Program-made: the position numbers and the translations under genes | The notes under the pieces: model-generated | What the model saw: only the letters and a program-made list of their open reading frames with translations | Database searches by the model: none | What the model was told of the DNA's origin: nothing | Part shown: one piece after another, positions 10,693-21,921 of the stretch | Layout of the letters: every line of letters begins with the position of its first letter | Numbering within the stretch: position 1 is the stretch's first letter | Origin: Naganishia liquefaciens | Lineage: Eukaryota; Basidiomycota; Tremellomycetes; Filobasidiales; Filobasidiaceae | NCBI GenBank assembly: GCA_013423385.1 | Contig: BLZA01000017.1 | Span: 372,001-436,000, forward strand | Direction of reading: 5' to 3' | DNA: 64,000 nt

Positions 10693-12714
10693 ATGAATGA
10701 ATCTCTGCCTCCACCCGACCCGGAGATGCCCGCTCCGCATTCCGCTCGCCCAGTGAACGGCGTTGGCTGGGCGGGCGGCAAGGGAAGGAAGGCAAGGGAG
10801 TATGCATATGCATGGCCTGGCGGGTCCAGAGCTCGTCCGTCGTCCGGCAATGCCTGCATCAATACCCAGATGAGACTCCCGCTCGTGAGCATACCCGCAC
10901 GCACGGGCGTATGGCCGCTCGGCAGCACCCCCGCAGCGGGGACGGCTCCTCCCTTGCTTCGTTTTGCCAACGCGCTCACGATTCCGTCGGACGGGGAATA
11001 TGGGTTGGCGATCGTCGGCCAGGGCGAAGGTCGACGTCGCTTGATTCAGGTTGGCGTATTGCTCGGGACGACGCAATGATATGCACTCACACCCTGTCCT
11101 ATTCAGGCCCTGCTATCCAAGCATCGATTCTACCCACAGTCGCCCGCGCCTGGCATCTTTCCGTACACATACCACTGGACGCAACAGACAAAACTGCCCG
11201 GTTCCACAGATCGGGAGGCGCCACCTGCCATTCGGCATCTCACGTTTTCCAAACCATCCCATAACGGCGAGTTTACAGACTATACGGCCCGCTATGGGGC
11301 ATTACAGGAGGAAGACAAAGACACGCTGTTGGAGTTCTTTCAGGAATCGCTATTTCCCGCACCAACGGATCAAGCCATCGACGCCGTGGCATCCATCTTG
11401 GGCATCCAGCACCTCTTGTCCTTGCCGCTCGTCGCGCTCAGTAGCGGACAGACACGGCGCGCGCGGATCGCCGCGGGCTTGTTGGCGCGGCCGAGGTTGT
11501 TGATCTTGGAGGATCCGTTTGCCGGGTTGGACGTGCAGAGTCGGCGGCAGATTGCCGGGATGCTGGGCGCCGTGAACAGTGGATCGCAGACGTTGGGCAC
11601 AGAGGGCGACGCAATGAGGCTTGTGCTTTCGCTGCGTGGGACGGGCGCTGTCGGGATGCCAGGGTATGTGACGCATGTGGCGAGGGTGATGGCAGGACAA
11701 GTCGAGATGTTGGAGAAGAAAGAGTATGTGGACAGACTACAGGCAGAGTCTGAAACGCAGCACGTCGTGCCCGATGGACCCGCCGTCAATCGCGAACGCG
11801 CGGCCGGGCTTGCGGACCCGCTGGTGGACGCTCAAAATGTATTCATTGCATACGGTGACAAGAGGGCAAGTACCAGTAACACTGCTGCTCATTTGATCCC
11901 TGTCCGTCTGACCGCTTCCATCGCCAGGTCCTCGACGACGTCTCGTGGCAGATCCGCCCGGGGGATAGGTGGCACCTGCAGGGCTCCAACGGCAGCGGCA
12001 AGACAACCCTCCTCTCGCTCATCCTCGGCCACCACCCACGATCATTCTCCCTCCCCGCCGAACGCCTGACCTTGTTCTCCCGCCCACGAAGGTCCCTCGC
12101 GACACCGACGCTCCGTCGCTTGATCGGCCACGCCTCGCCCGAGATCTTTGCGGCCTTTCCGCGCGGGATGGGCCTCGGCGCGGGCGAAGTCGTCGGTACG
12201 GGGTACGAGGGCGTGTTTGCGCGACGCAAGATGACGCCCGCGCAGCGTGAGCGAATCATGAGCTTGTTGCGGCCGTTCAAGGATTTGCTCGTCGTTCGCG
12301 CGTTTACCGCGACGACGACGGCGGCGGCGGCGGCGGACGACTTGAAGCGCATCTATGACACGGATTTCTCACACTTTCCGCCGAGCCAGCAGGCGCTACT
12401 GCTTTTTTTGCGGGCCATTGTCGCACGCCCGTCGCTGCTGATCTTGGACGAGGCTAGTCAGGGCATGGACGAAGAATCGTGGGCGCGGTGTCGCGCGCTG
12501 TTGGAGCGCGAGTGGCAGGAGATGGCGCGGACCGGGCAGGAGCAGGCCGTGGTGGTCGTTAGTCATTGGGAGGAAGAGGTGAGCGTGGGGGATTCGACGG
12601 TGTGCTTTGTGCGTCGGTTCAGTCGCGCTGATGGCTGTTTTGCAGGTCCCATGGGCGGCAGGACAGGGTCAGGTTTTACGATTACACGATGGCAGGGTCG
12701 TACAGGCATCATAG
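10693..12714 (+). CDS. Double ABC ATPase, YDR061W-like (no membrane domain)
   Basis: Two ABC ATPase domains in one chain without membrane spans. The first has a degenerate Walker A (GQGEGRRRL), an intact signature-like LSSGQTRRARIAAGLL and Walker B LLILEDPF. The second has a perfect Walker A (GSNGSGKTTLLSL) and Walker B SLLILDEAS, but a degenerate signature (FPPSQQALLLF). This pattern resembles the uncharacterised yeast YDR061W family. Introns lie near 11,050-11,105, 11,870-11,930 and 12,579-12,645; the last exon ends VLRLHDGRVVQAS. The start is uncertain: ATG 10693 gives a long Pro/Gly-rich leader, while ATG 10870 (MRLPLVSIPARTG) would give an Arg-containing, acid-free start like a mitochondrial presequence. 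Transport substrate, if any, is unknown. Confidence 0.85.
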
Positions 12715-13143
12715 AGTCAATGCTGGGTATCGTCATATGCAACGTCACGACGGCTCTTTGTGGCGGCTTGCTACAAGCCGGCATGGTCTATAGCTGATCA
12801 ACCGAACCGAATGACAAAAGTCAGCCTGGTCCCGTCGAGTCAGTCCAGTCCCGTCTCGCAACGTCCACCCGCGATCGCCGCCGCGCAGCCTCATACTAGA
12901 TCATGTAATTTCTTTTGGGAATATCCCCACGTGAATCACAAAGTGCGACCGGTCCTCCCGCACGGGGGGAGGGTTGTTCAGTGGTCTAGAGGATGGATCC
13001 ATTGACGGGTTTCCTTGGTTTGATCATTGGCTGCGCGGGGGAGGGGCGGGGAAGGGCGAGCGGGAAGGATGAGACGTACCATGGTGGTCGTCATTCCGGG
13101 TATAGCGCGACCCGTCTTGATCGTCTCTTTGTCTCTGATCCCC
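12715..13143. other. Convergent spacer, no gene seen
   Basis: The 429 bases between the 3' ends of the ABC gene and the COX18-like gene hold no supported gene. They should contain the two 3' untranslated regions and terminators. Confidence 0.5.
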
Positions 13144-14423
13144 TTATTTCTGCGCCGCTGCCGCCGCCGCCGACGACGACGCCGCCCGCCTATCGAGGTA
13201 CCCCAATACGATATTCTGCACCAACGTATACCCCGTCGACGTAAACCAATAAATCGCGACCGCCTGTCCACGACACAAGGATCAATAAATAAAAAAGCGT
13301 CGGTTATTGTGATAAGCAAGCAAGCGGGGGAGGGGGGGTTCGGACACGTACCGCCGGCACCTCGGCTGCGATCCCGACCGTGACGACCGCCAAGATCCGC
13401 ATGACGTTGCCGACGACGCGTTCACGCATCGTCCCGGCCTTAACGTCCACCTCGCGCCGACGCGCATCCTGGGGCGACAAGTTGCCCGCGTCGGTTTCGT
13501 TTTGGAGGAGGGGGGACCGCGTCGTACGGTGTTTGGCCGAGGAAGAGAGACGGCCAAAGTTGGGTCGGATCTTGGTGGTGGGTGTGGCGGACGCGGTGGG
13601 TGTGGTGGGTGCAGCCTCCACGACCGCGTGCGATCCTGCACGACGCCAGTTCTGCATCACTTCGACATTCGTAAACGCCATCAACCCGATCGCAAACGGA
13701 ATGATCATCCTCGGATCCGGCTCGACGAGCGATGTCAGCCAGCCGACGTGTTCCGACGCGAATGCCGTGTAGTCGGCGGCGGGGATGGGGGCGGCGGAGG
13801 CGGCGGAAGCAGAGCTCAGATCGATGGGTTGTGGGGTAGCGAGTGCCGATGCTTGACGGATCGTCAGCGAGAGGAGGAGAAAGATGGGGATGTGGATGAG
13901 CGGCGGGACGAGCGCGGTCGCGAGCGGGTGACAGTGGTGTTGTTTGAAGAGCGCGGATTGCGCGGTGGCGAGCTGGTGGGGGCCGCGCATCGCGTCAGCC
14001 GTGCGTCTAGATAGCTGGCGGGAACCCCGGCGGATGCCTCACCTGCTTCTTGAGCTCCTTTTTGTACTCGTCATACCCCAGCCGCTTGCGCTTGGACTCG
14101 CGCGCGACCTCGACCGCGAGCCGGTCATTCACCCTCTGCATCTCGGGCCTCACGAGCTCGCGCATACGCTGCATCCTCTGGCGCGCCCATACTGTCGCCG
14201 GCAAGGTGAACGCCGTCCGCACGCCCAAGGTGAGGAGGACGATGGTGGACGTATAGGTCGGGAGCGGGTGGGCGAGGAGGAGCTCGGAGAGGGATGTCAG
14301 GGACGGGAGGGCGGGCAGGGCGGGCAGGAAGGATGCATGGCGGCGGCGGTGGTGGCGGTGGTGGTGCGTGGGGGATAGCAGTGGGCGGCGTGGGCGGCGT
14401 GTGATGGAGCGGGAGGCGAGCAT
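13144..14423 (-). CDS. COX18: Mitochondrial insertase of the Oxa1/YidC family, COX18-like
   Basis: The N-terminus, MLASRSITRRPRRPLL followed by a His/Arg-rich run, is a mitochondrial targeting sequence. Membrane segments follow: TSTIVLLTLGVRTAFTLP; after a charged matrix loop ending YDEYKKELKKQ, the segment ALVPPLIHIPIFLLLSL; then MIIPFAIGLMAFTNV; and near the end VGNVMRILAVVTVGIA and VAIYWFTSTGYTLVQNIVL. The stretch LFKQHHCHPLATALVPPL is a hallmark of the COX18/OXA2 branch, which exports the C-terminal tail of Cox2 across the inner membrane. Two introns were placed (about 13,956-14,041 and 13,271-13,352). The C-terminus is a short Ala-rich tail. COX18 rather than OXA1 is favoured by the CHPL motif and the short matrix tail. 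Confidence 0.88.
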
Positions 14424-14694
14424 GACGGCCAGGGGCGGGGCGCAGGGGGGCGATACGTACGGGTGCCTACCCTCGCCGTCTTCCCCGTACGCGCTGCTGC
14501 TGCTATGCCCCGCCCCGCCCGTCCCCCCCTTTTGGCGCGGCGTGCGGAGATCGAGCGGGAAATGTCCGCCCGCGCAGCCAGGGGCGAGTCTCGGCCCGAA
14601 GGAGGACGGCAGAGCGACGGTGGGTGAGATATCAGCAGGCAGCGACCGCGAGTCAGCGTCGGATCCCCGGGCACATCACCTTGTCACCGCCACC

Positions 14695-17092
14695 ATGCGT
14701 GCCCTCGGCCATCTCGCGCTCGTCGCAGCACTCGGCGCACCACTCGCGCACGCCGTTTCCCTGCACGCCCAGGCCGTCCTCGGGTCCCCGGCGGCGGCGG
14801 CCATCCCGGCGGCACCCTTCGACGACGACGACGACGTCGACGAGTACCTCTTTCCCAGCGAGATCAATGCGCGCGAGGAACATGCCGAGTATCAGCTTTG
14901 GAGGGTCGTCTTGCCGGATGACGAGCGCGACGAGGAGGAGCAGGAGCAGGAGGAGGAGGATCAAGGGTTCTTGGAAGCGCGAGGTGCGGCGGATACGAGG
15001 TCGTATATCTCGGGGATAACACAGGTATCGTCTGCTTCCGGGCTTGTGGACCCTTTGCTCTCGCGTCTCTGATACCGCACTCCCCTCCTCCCTTCCCCCC
15101 CCCCCTCCCCCTAGCTGTTTGACCTCGACGTATGGCAATCCACGCCCACGTACATCGACGTCCTTTTGCCCACAGACGAAATACGCCAGAGATTCATCGA
15201 CCTTCTTCCCCCGAGTTATGCCCCGGGCACCGACGGCGGCGGCATCGAGATCATGATTAATGATTTCCCGGCGCTTTACGACTCGCAAGCCGCGCAAGTC
15301 GCCGACCTCGCGGAGCTATACGACGACGACGATGATGACCTCGGCTCCGAGACGACGACGACCACGACGTTTGCCGATATCTTGCGCGGCGCAAGGGGAA
15401 AGGGCCGGAAAGGCGGGAAAGGACGTAAGGGACGCAAGGGACGCAAACACCGTAAACACCGTAAACCGTCCCCCGACCCGACTCCCAACCCGCCAACGGA
15501 CCCTTACCCGTCACCACCCGCGCCTCCCCCTCCGCCTCCGCCTCCCATCGGCTCCAACAGGTCCACGCCCGACATTTACAACACCACGACCCTCTCCACC
15601 GCTTTTCACGACGCATACCACCCGCTATCGGGCGTGTACGAATTCATGGATCAACTCGAGGAGACGTACGGGAGTGGGCGGTTGACGGGCGCGGTCAAAG
15701 TGTTTACGCTCGGGATGAGTGCAGAGGGCAGGGAGATCAAGGGCGTCAAGGTGCATTGGGCGGCGGCGGCGGCAGCGAGGGTGCAGCACAAGGAGACCGG
15801 CAGAAAGGTTAGGGGTAAAACCCGTGCCGCCGAGGCGGACAAGGTGCAGGAGATTTACATGCAGGGTGGCCAACATGCGCGAGAGGTACGTCCCCACCCC
15901 CTCCCCCCCCGGTCCGGGGCTCCTTGGGCGATTTGTCGGCGCGCGAGACATGGTCTAACGACGGCCCCCCCTCCCCCTCGGGCGCGCAGTGGGTCTCCCC
16001 CGCGACGATCCTCTACTTTACGCACCACCTCTTGGTCTCGGCTTTTATCGACAACAATACGCATGCACTCGACTTGCTGGATCGATACGAGTTTACGCTC
16101 GTGCCGACGATCAATCCCGATGGATACGTCTATGTACGTCGTTTTTTTTTGGGCAGAGTCTTGATTTGGCGTGCGGCCGCTGATGGGTCATCGGAACGTT
16201 TTCCCGTCTTTGGGTTCGTAGAGTCAAGAGCATTCGCGGCTGTGGCGAAAGAACAGGCAGGATCTCAACTATGGCAACTGTCGAGGTGCATAGTCCCGCT
16301 CATCCAGCCTTGGGCGTTTTTTTTTGACCTTGCTCGCTGACACGGCTGAACCAGGAATCGACATGAACTCGAACTGGGGCTACCAATGGGCACCATCCCT
16401 CACCGGCAATCCTTGTTCGGAATCATATCCCGGCTCCGAGGCCTTTGAGGCTGTCGAGACCAAGGCCGTCGCCGACTATCTGACAAACACGCCCAACGAC
16501 GTCAGAGCATTCATCGATGTGCATAGTTATGGACAATTGTGTACGCAGCCATCCCGGTGCACTGCGTGCCCATCATCGCTGACGGCTATACCCCTCAAGT
16601 CATGTTCCCCTACTCGTATTCGTGCTCCGACTTCCCCAAGGACGCCGAAATCCTGATGGAGGCAGGGCTCGGCGTCGCCAAGGCGATCAAGAGTATCCAT
16701 GGGACAACGTATCAAGCCGGACAGGCGTGTGACCTTGTCTAGTGCGTTTCCATTCTTCCTTCCGGCAAAGAGTCCGTCGGCTGATTACTCGATCCGTTGT
16801 TCATCTCCCCCAGCCGCATGGCAGGCGATGCTACCGACTGGAGTTACGCAACGGCCGGCATCGAGTGGTCGTATTCCGCCGAACTGAGGGACACGGGAAC
16901 GGTAAGCCGCTCACAATCGATTGGCGCGCGCGCGCGCGCGTGTGCTACCGGCCGCTATGCTTACATCGGTCCGGCCTTTCGCAGTACGGTTTCCTTTTGC
17001 CTGGAAGTCTCATTCGGCCGACCGCCGAAGAGATAACGGCAGGCTTGGTCTATCTGGCGCGGTTCATCGAGCACCCTGAAAGCCCAAAGTAG
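14695..17092 (+). CDS. Secreted metallocarboxypeptidase, peptidase family M14A
   Basis: A zinc carboxypeptidase with signal peptide (MRALGHLALVAALGAPLAHA), a propeptide and a catalytic domain. Zinc ligands are in GGQHAREWVSP and DVHSYGQLF; LWRKNRQ, NPDGY, the substrate-binding Tyr in DWSYATAG and the catalytic Glu in SAELRDTGTYGFLLPG are all present. The residue after the substrate-binding Asn is Ser (DMNSNWGY) where active enzymes have Arg145. Ile at the position equal to 255 suggests preference for hydrophobic C-terminal residues if active. The propeptide carries poly-Asp, a Lys/Arg-rich GRKGRK repeat and poly-Pro, about 60 unusual residues. Seven short introns were placed from phase; the last contains a (GC)n run. 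It sits in the GC-rich segment. The inactive ECM14 relatives are an alternative, but catalytic Glu is kept here. Confidence 0.9.
15389..15466 (+). repeat. 9-base repeat array coding for a basic tract
   Basis: Degenerate 9-base units (GGACGCAAG, then CACCGTAAA) encode repeated GRK and HRK triplets in the carboxypeptidase propeptide, directly before a Pro-rich run. This is low-complexity coding sequence, likely expanded by slippage. Confidence 0.8.
16924..16940. repeat. (GC)n dinucleotide run in an intron
   Basis: An alternating GC run continuing into TGTG lies in the last intron of the carboxypeptidase gene. Such purine-pyrimidine alternation can form Z-DNA. No other role is visible. Confidence 0.8.
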
Positions 17093-17183
17093 AGCCTGGC
17101 CTTGTAGCGAGTCGGCCCCCTTGTATCGTTTAGGAACCTCGATCCATTACGTTGTGTTGCTGGACCGGCAAAGCGAGCCGTCA

Positions 17184-18968
17184 TCACCGTGCCGGGTCCT
17201 CGGGCACTAGGTCAATTGTGTCACGCGGCTGCAGCCAATCTAGTACGGCCAGAAAAATACCCTGCACAGCCGTGATGATGCACAAGATGGGACCAAAGAA
17301 TGGGCCCAGGTCCAGCAACCTAGCCACGAATCGGTTAGGCAAACAAGGGCGAGGCGCAACAACCACTTACCTAGCCATTCGTTCAAACAATGACCTATCT
17401 TCCGCCTCCATTACCCGGTCATATACCCGTTCCGTTCGGGTAGCCACGGTCGCCCAAGAGTACATGTTCTTCAACCGTTCATGGGCAACAAACGGATCGT
17501 GCCTTTTCGATTGAATGATCTTGATGGCATTACCGAGCGCGATGATGATGTCTACTCAAACGAGATTAGTATGCTGCTCGCAAGGTTGCTCGACGGACCT
17601 ACCGTCTGCGTCTGGACGCGCGAATTCAATCATGTCTTCTGGCAGAACTTCGGGCACTCCTCCCACTTTGGTGCTGACGATAAAGAGCCCTGTAGATGCC
17701 GCCTCGATGATACTAGAGCCAAAGGCTTCCGTCAGGGATGTGGAGAGATAGATCTGTCCTCGATTGAGAACCTGCATTTCACAGATTAGTACACCCGAAC
17801 CTCGACTCTTGGCCCGACAGACTCACGTCGCCCACTTGTCCCGGGGGGATAGAACCCAAGAGCTCGACCCGGTCTTGCAAAAGATGTACCTCTCTCATTT
17901 GCTCGAGATCTACCATCTTTGGACCATTGCCTCCTAAAATTTCCGTGAAGCTCTGTAGATTCATGATGAAACGTTTTGCCTCTCACCGATGATGAATCTG
18001 ACATTGGGAAACATCTCGCAAACGTGCGGGATCGCGGCCACGAGCAAGTCAACGCCTTTTCGATACACTAGCCGAGACACCACGACAATAGTGACTGCAG
18101 ACGATTCGGTTTGATCAGGCAAGCTAAGAATATGACACAGCTCGCCGGAAGACGTACTGCATGATGGATCTGCCAGTGTGGGATCCGGCGTAAACTTTTC
18201 GGATATGATCGCGTTTGGAATCACATAGACTAGATGGGGATCCACCTGAGCTCGCAGTGTCGTATTCTCTCGTCTTCAAGATCAGAATCGTCAGCGAGGA
18301 ATGAAAGCGCCCACACGTTCACTGACCCAGCATGACTGACACATATCGCCGCGTCGGCATTCCGGAGGGCTCCCGCAAGCAGCTTATTCGTCAAGACCCC
18401 GACAGCGCTGTCCAATTCGAACAAGCTATGATCGGTAAATACGGTACGTAAACCCTGATGCGCCGCCCGTTGACGCGCTGCGCTCCCGCGAGGCAGGGTA
18501 AAGAATGCCGCGTGGTACATCGCTTCGTGGGCGAGACTACTGAGCGTTGCATGGCCGTGGAGGATCTCGATTTGTTCCCTTATAATGATATTCCGCAGGT
18601 ATGGCAGAAAGGTGAGGTAGTTGGGCAGTGTCGCCGACGATGTCAGAACGGCTATTGGAAGGTGGTATACCTTGAGATTTGTGGGACCGAGATAACGAAC
18701 GCCAACGCGTGCCGGAGGATGTGAGTGCGTAATGACAATAACCTGAGTGACGCGGGGATAAGCGACATTCATACACTCGGAAGCATCACAGCTTGCCTTG
18801 TGGCCAAGCCTCTGTAGCTCAATTCCTAGGCTGTAGATATGGACCTCGACTCCGCCCACAGCAGGAAGGAAGAAGTCCGAAACCAATCTGTGCGGGCGTG
18901 ATATAGCGTTAGCCAGCAGTTTCAGGGGGGAGACAGCCGCCCGTCGCTCACGCTATATTGTATGGCAT
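17184..18968 (-). CDS. GPI3: PIG-A / Gpi3, catalytic subunit of GPI-GlcNAc transferase
   Basis: This enzyme transfers GlcNAc to phosphatidylinositol on the cytosolic face of the ER, the first step of GPI anchor synthesis. The true start lies in a short first exon (MPYNIA at 18968) joined in frame to [18 protein letters not shown], matching the family N-terminus. Further motifs are [38 protein letters not shown] and the GT4 nucleotide-sugar site [14 protein letters not shown] followed by [15 protein letters not shown]-terminal membrane anchor ([20 protein letters not shown]) precedes the end PEDPAR. The four or more introns are short. It is convergent with the carboxypeptidase gene, 91 bases apart. 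Length, about 480-500 residues, is normal for the family. Confidence 0.95.
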
Positions 18969-19640
18969 ATCCAGACATGGAGGTAACAGGGCACGGCAGG
19001 TTTCCAGCGCAAGAACCCAGCTATGCGAGTTGCGCACAAGCAAAAGAAGAACACTTGCGGTAGTCTGACACCTGTCCGGTTGAGACAACTTCTACCAGTG
19101 ATCGGTTTTAGGAATCCTTGGCTCGGCTTTCCCCGTCAAAGTCGGTCTTCTTTGCTTTTTCTGCAAGGAATATAGGCTTATTTTTGGTAATTAACCGCCT
19201 TCAGTATCAGACCCCCGGCGCGGCGCGACTGTGTGACCGACCGTCACACCCCGCGTGAGTCGCCACCGCGCAATGATCAAGGCCGGCACGCGCTCCATGA
19301 TTCGAGTCCAGATACTTCACCCTATGAGTTCGAGGTCGAAAGAACCGCAGGAACAGGAACCCAGACTCCAGCGATTAAAATTCGCACAAGGGAGTCTGGC
19401 TTCATACGGCGAATTCGTGTTTTACACCTCAAACGCAACATGAAAACAGAGCTCAGCGACTATCGCATCCTTTACCTAGGGCCCTGCCAGGGGAACATTC
19501 TCCTGACAGACTGATAGGAGTCTCGGCTTGGATCTATTGCCGATGGTTAGCTAGAAGCATAAAAGGCACATGGTGAAAACGGACAAGAGTTCTTTACGCA
19601 GACTCGCCTCATTTCCCTCATCTCCCGTTCAGCGAGGAAA
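18969..19640. promoter_or_regulatory. Divergent intergenic region (GPI3 / F-box gene)
   Basis: A 672-base spacer between divergent genes. Near 19,557-19,566 there is a TATA-like CATAAAAGGC about 75 bases before the F-box ATG, a plausible core promoter. A 93-codon open frame at 19,233-19,514 has no recognisable content and I do not call it a gene. Confidence 0.45.
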
Positions 19641-21404
19641 ATGGCCCAAATTCCAGCCTTACCCCTCGATGTGATTTTCGAGACCCTCAATCATCTCCCC
19701 TCGGAAGATCTCCTGAGATGTCAGCGAGTGTGTCGCGATTTTCGTCATCTCGTGCAGAAGAGCAACGACCTTCAACTGAGAATGCACCTTGAAGACAACG
19801 GCATGTGGCCGGCGTCACATACCGACATTTACCAACAGCCACAGTCAGAGCTCGCACGGCTGAGAGAGATCGAATCTAGACTCGCTACAGGTCACTTTGG
19901 CTCCAGCGATCCCAAGCGTAAGCGCGTCCGCCTGTCCGAAGGAGATCCGGAGGCTATGCATTCCATCACGATAGCCAATGGGTACCTATTCACCCCTTGG
20001 CAATATGGAGGCAGCTTTGAAGGAATGACTGGCGTCGCACGATACCAGCTTGATGATCTGTCCTTGCCTCCCGAGATTCGGCAGTTCGGAAAACCTGTTC
20101 GCCATTATCAAATCGATTCGGCGGAAGGTGTACTATTGGTCGTGTTCTTGGAAGATGAGTAAGTCATCCTGCTCCGTCTGCTCCCTTCCTGGTACGTCCG
20201 GCCCTCTAGCTGAGACTGCAGCGTTACAAACAGGCTCGCCTTTGCGTCTCGCAGATACAGGCACAGCATTCGTCTGTACGATGTCGAATCGCTGGAACCC
20301 CTGGATGTGCCTTCAATTGACGCCGAGTTCTCCGCCCGACAGATGAGCCATCCCTTGACGCAAATTCACATCCGAGGCCATTTTCTCGCCATCACTTGCG
20401 AAGAATCCCGAGGTGGACCCGACCGAAGGGAATTCGTGACCCGGCTGATAAACTGGAAGACCGGACATACGGTACTCAAGGTTATAAACAACTCCGCTTA
20501 GAAGATTTTAAACCTAACTTTGCCTGCATCTCGAAGATCCAGGACCCCTTGGCAGGAAGCGTCACACCTAGGATTCTGTCCTCCCGAGCCCTAGCTCTGC
20601 TCGAAACCAGGGAGAGAGATTCCGCCCTTCACATCATCGCTTATTGGGCAAAGGACTCGCTCAGTAGACCTCAGGAGGATCCCGTCGACCCAGTTTTCCC
20701 ATTCAAAGATTGGGCTCCTTCCACCTTATCTTGGATACAACCACATTCGGTCCGACCCACAAGAGATTCGCTCTGTGGATACCGGCTTGCTCTCGCAGCA
20801 GAAGCCTTTAATGGCTTGGATAGCATGGTCGAAGGTCTGGCGAGTCTAGAGCAACAAACGCTGGAAATTATCGACCTAAATCCTGTGCACATCAAGAAAG
20901 AGAGATACATGGCACTTCGCGGAGACAAGCCTTCTCGGTATCCCAACGGTCTCGAGGTGGTGACCTTGTCTTCCGGGGAACCGGTAGCCCAGAATAGCAG
21001 CGAGACTGCTTATTTGCAGTCGGATAACTTCCAGGCTGAATTCGAAAGAGTTCTCATGACAAGGTCAGCGACAACAGCACATTCTACAGTGTTCCAGAAA
21101 GAATCGAAAGAATACGCAACAGAGGCTCCTTACATTCTGCTGAAGAAGAGGATCACCATCAATCCTAGCAGCACCAGTTTTGTCTGTCAAATCAGCCACA
21201 ATGCTTTACTGCTAACCCTAACCCAGGTGAGTAAGATTCCCGGGAGGGGGAGAAAATCGGCGAGGATGACAGCTTTGAAAGGGGTGCTGATTTGCACAAC
21301 CGTCGCCCTTGAACCAGTTAGTTAACGCGGGTCGGGAAAGAAGGATCCAAGTCGAGGTTTTCTCGCCTGACAGTGAAGCCAGGCTGAGTTATGGGGCAAA
21401 GTAA
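19641..21404 (+). CDS. F-box protein
   Basis: The N-terminus holds an F-box (IPALPLDVIFETLNHLPSED, then LLRCQRVCRDFRHLVQKS), which would bind Skp1 and bring substrates to an SCF ubiquitin ligase. The remaining roughly 480 residues resemble no repeat class I can name; stretches such as SIRLYDVESLEPLDVPSI suggest a beta-propeller-like fold typical of fungal F-box proteins of unknown target. Introns: about 20,160-20,231 (frame rejoins at LAFASRRYRHS), one near 20,480-20,537 whose CTAAC branch site and phase fit an acceptor before IQDPLAGS, and 21,226-21,320, after which the last exon reads LVNAGRERRIQ to the stop. A TATA-like box lies about 75 bases before the ATG. Confidence 0.8.
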
Positions 21405-21921
21405 AAGGTGTAATAAAAGGGGGTCAGGCCGGCGACAGATGTCATGCAACATCCCCGCTTGCGAACTCTGAGCATGCAGATCCAGGCCGCAACGGACGGT
21501 GCCTCGGGCCCAGTCGCCTCAGACCAGAAACCTGTCAGATGAAGGTAGATGTTGTGCCCGAGTTTCTTCCGTGCACACAATCGCAAGAAGCAAGAGTCAA
21601 CCAGCTTCAGGATGAGGCATACCATCCAAGAGGAAGCGCAAGAGCTTTACAGTATCGCAGATCACAGCTATAAGAAGCATTTTGACCGTCTTGAGGGTGC
21701 AAAACGTGACAGTATCAGCGGTTTAGAACGACGACGCTACCGAAGTCGCCGAGACTTACAAGGAAGTGATCTATAACAAGATGCCTCTTTTGCCACAGCT
21801 GTTTTCAGGTTGATTGACTCCTGCGTTGATTACACAAGGTTCCGCACAGCTGCCCTTGAGTGCTATGCCGCGTGGAAATTTATTTTGAATTTCCCGTCAA
21901 CCGGTCTCTATCGAGTTGATT
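21405..21921. other. Convergent spacer, no supported gene
   Basis: The 517 bases between the ends of the F-box gene (+) and the RWD/DUF1115 gene (-) contain several short open frames of 60-80 codons but nothing with a recognisable motif or clear splice pattern. Confidence 0.4.

Noticed and set aside
13304-13990. A single long minus-strand frame treated as a whole gene
   Set aside because: It is the middle exon of the COX18-like gene; both ends continue across introns with conserved sequence.
19233-19514. A 93-codon open frame in the GPI3/F-box spacer
   Set aside because: No recognisable motif, weak start context and position within a promoter region.
21205-21226. CTAACCCTAACCC, like a telomere repeat
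   Set aside because: Only two units, and they encode LTLTQ in frame at the end of an F-box exon; no interstitial telomere array is present.
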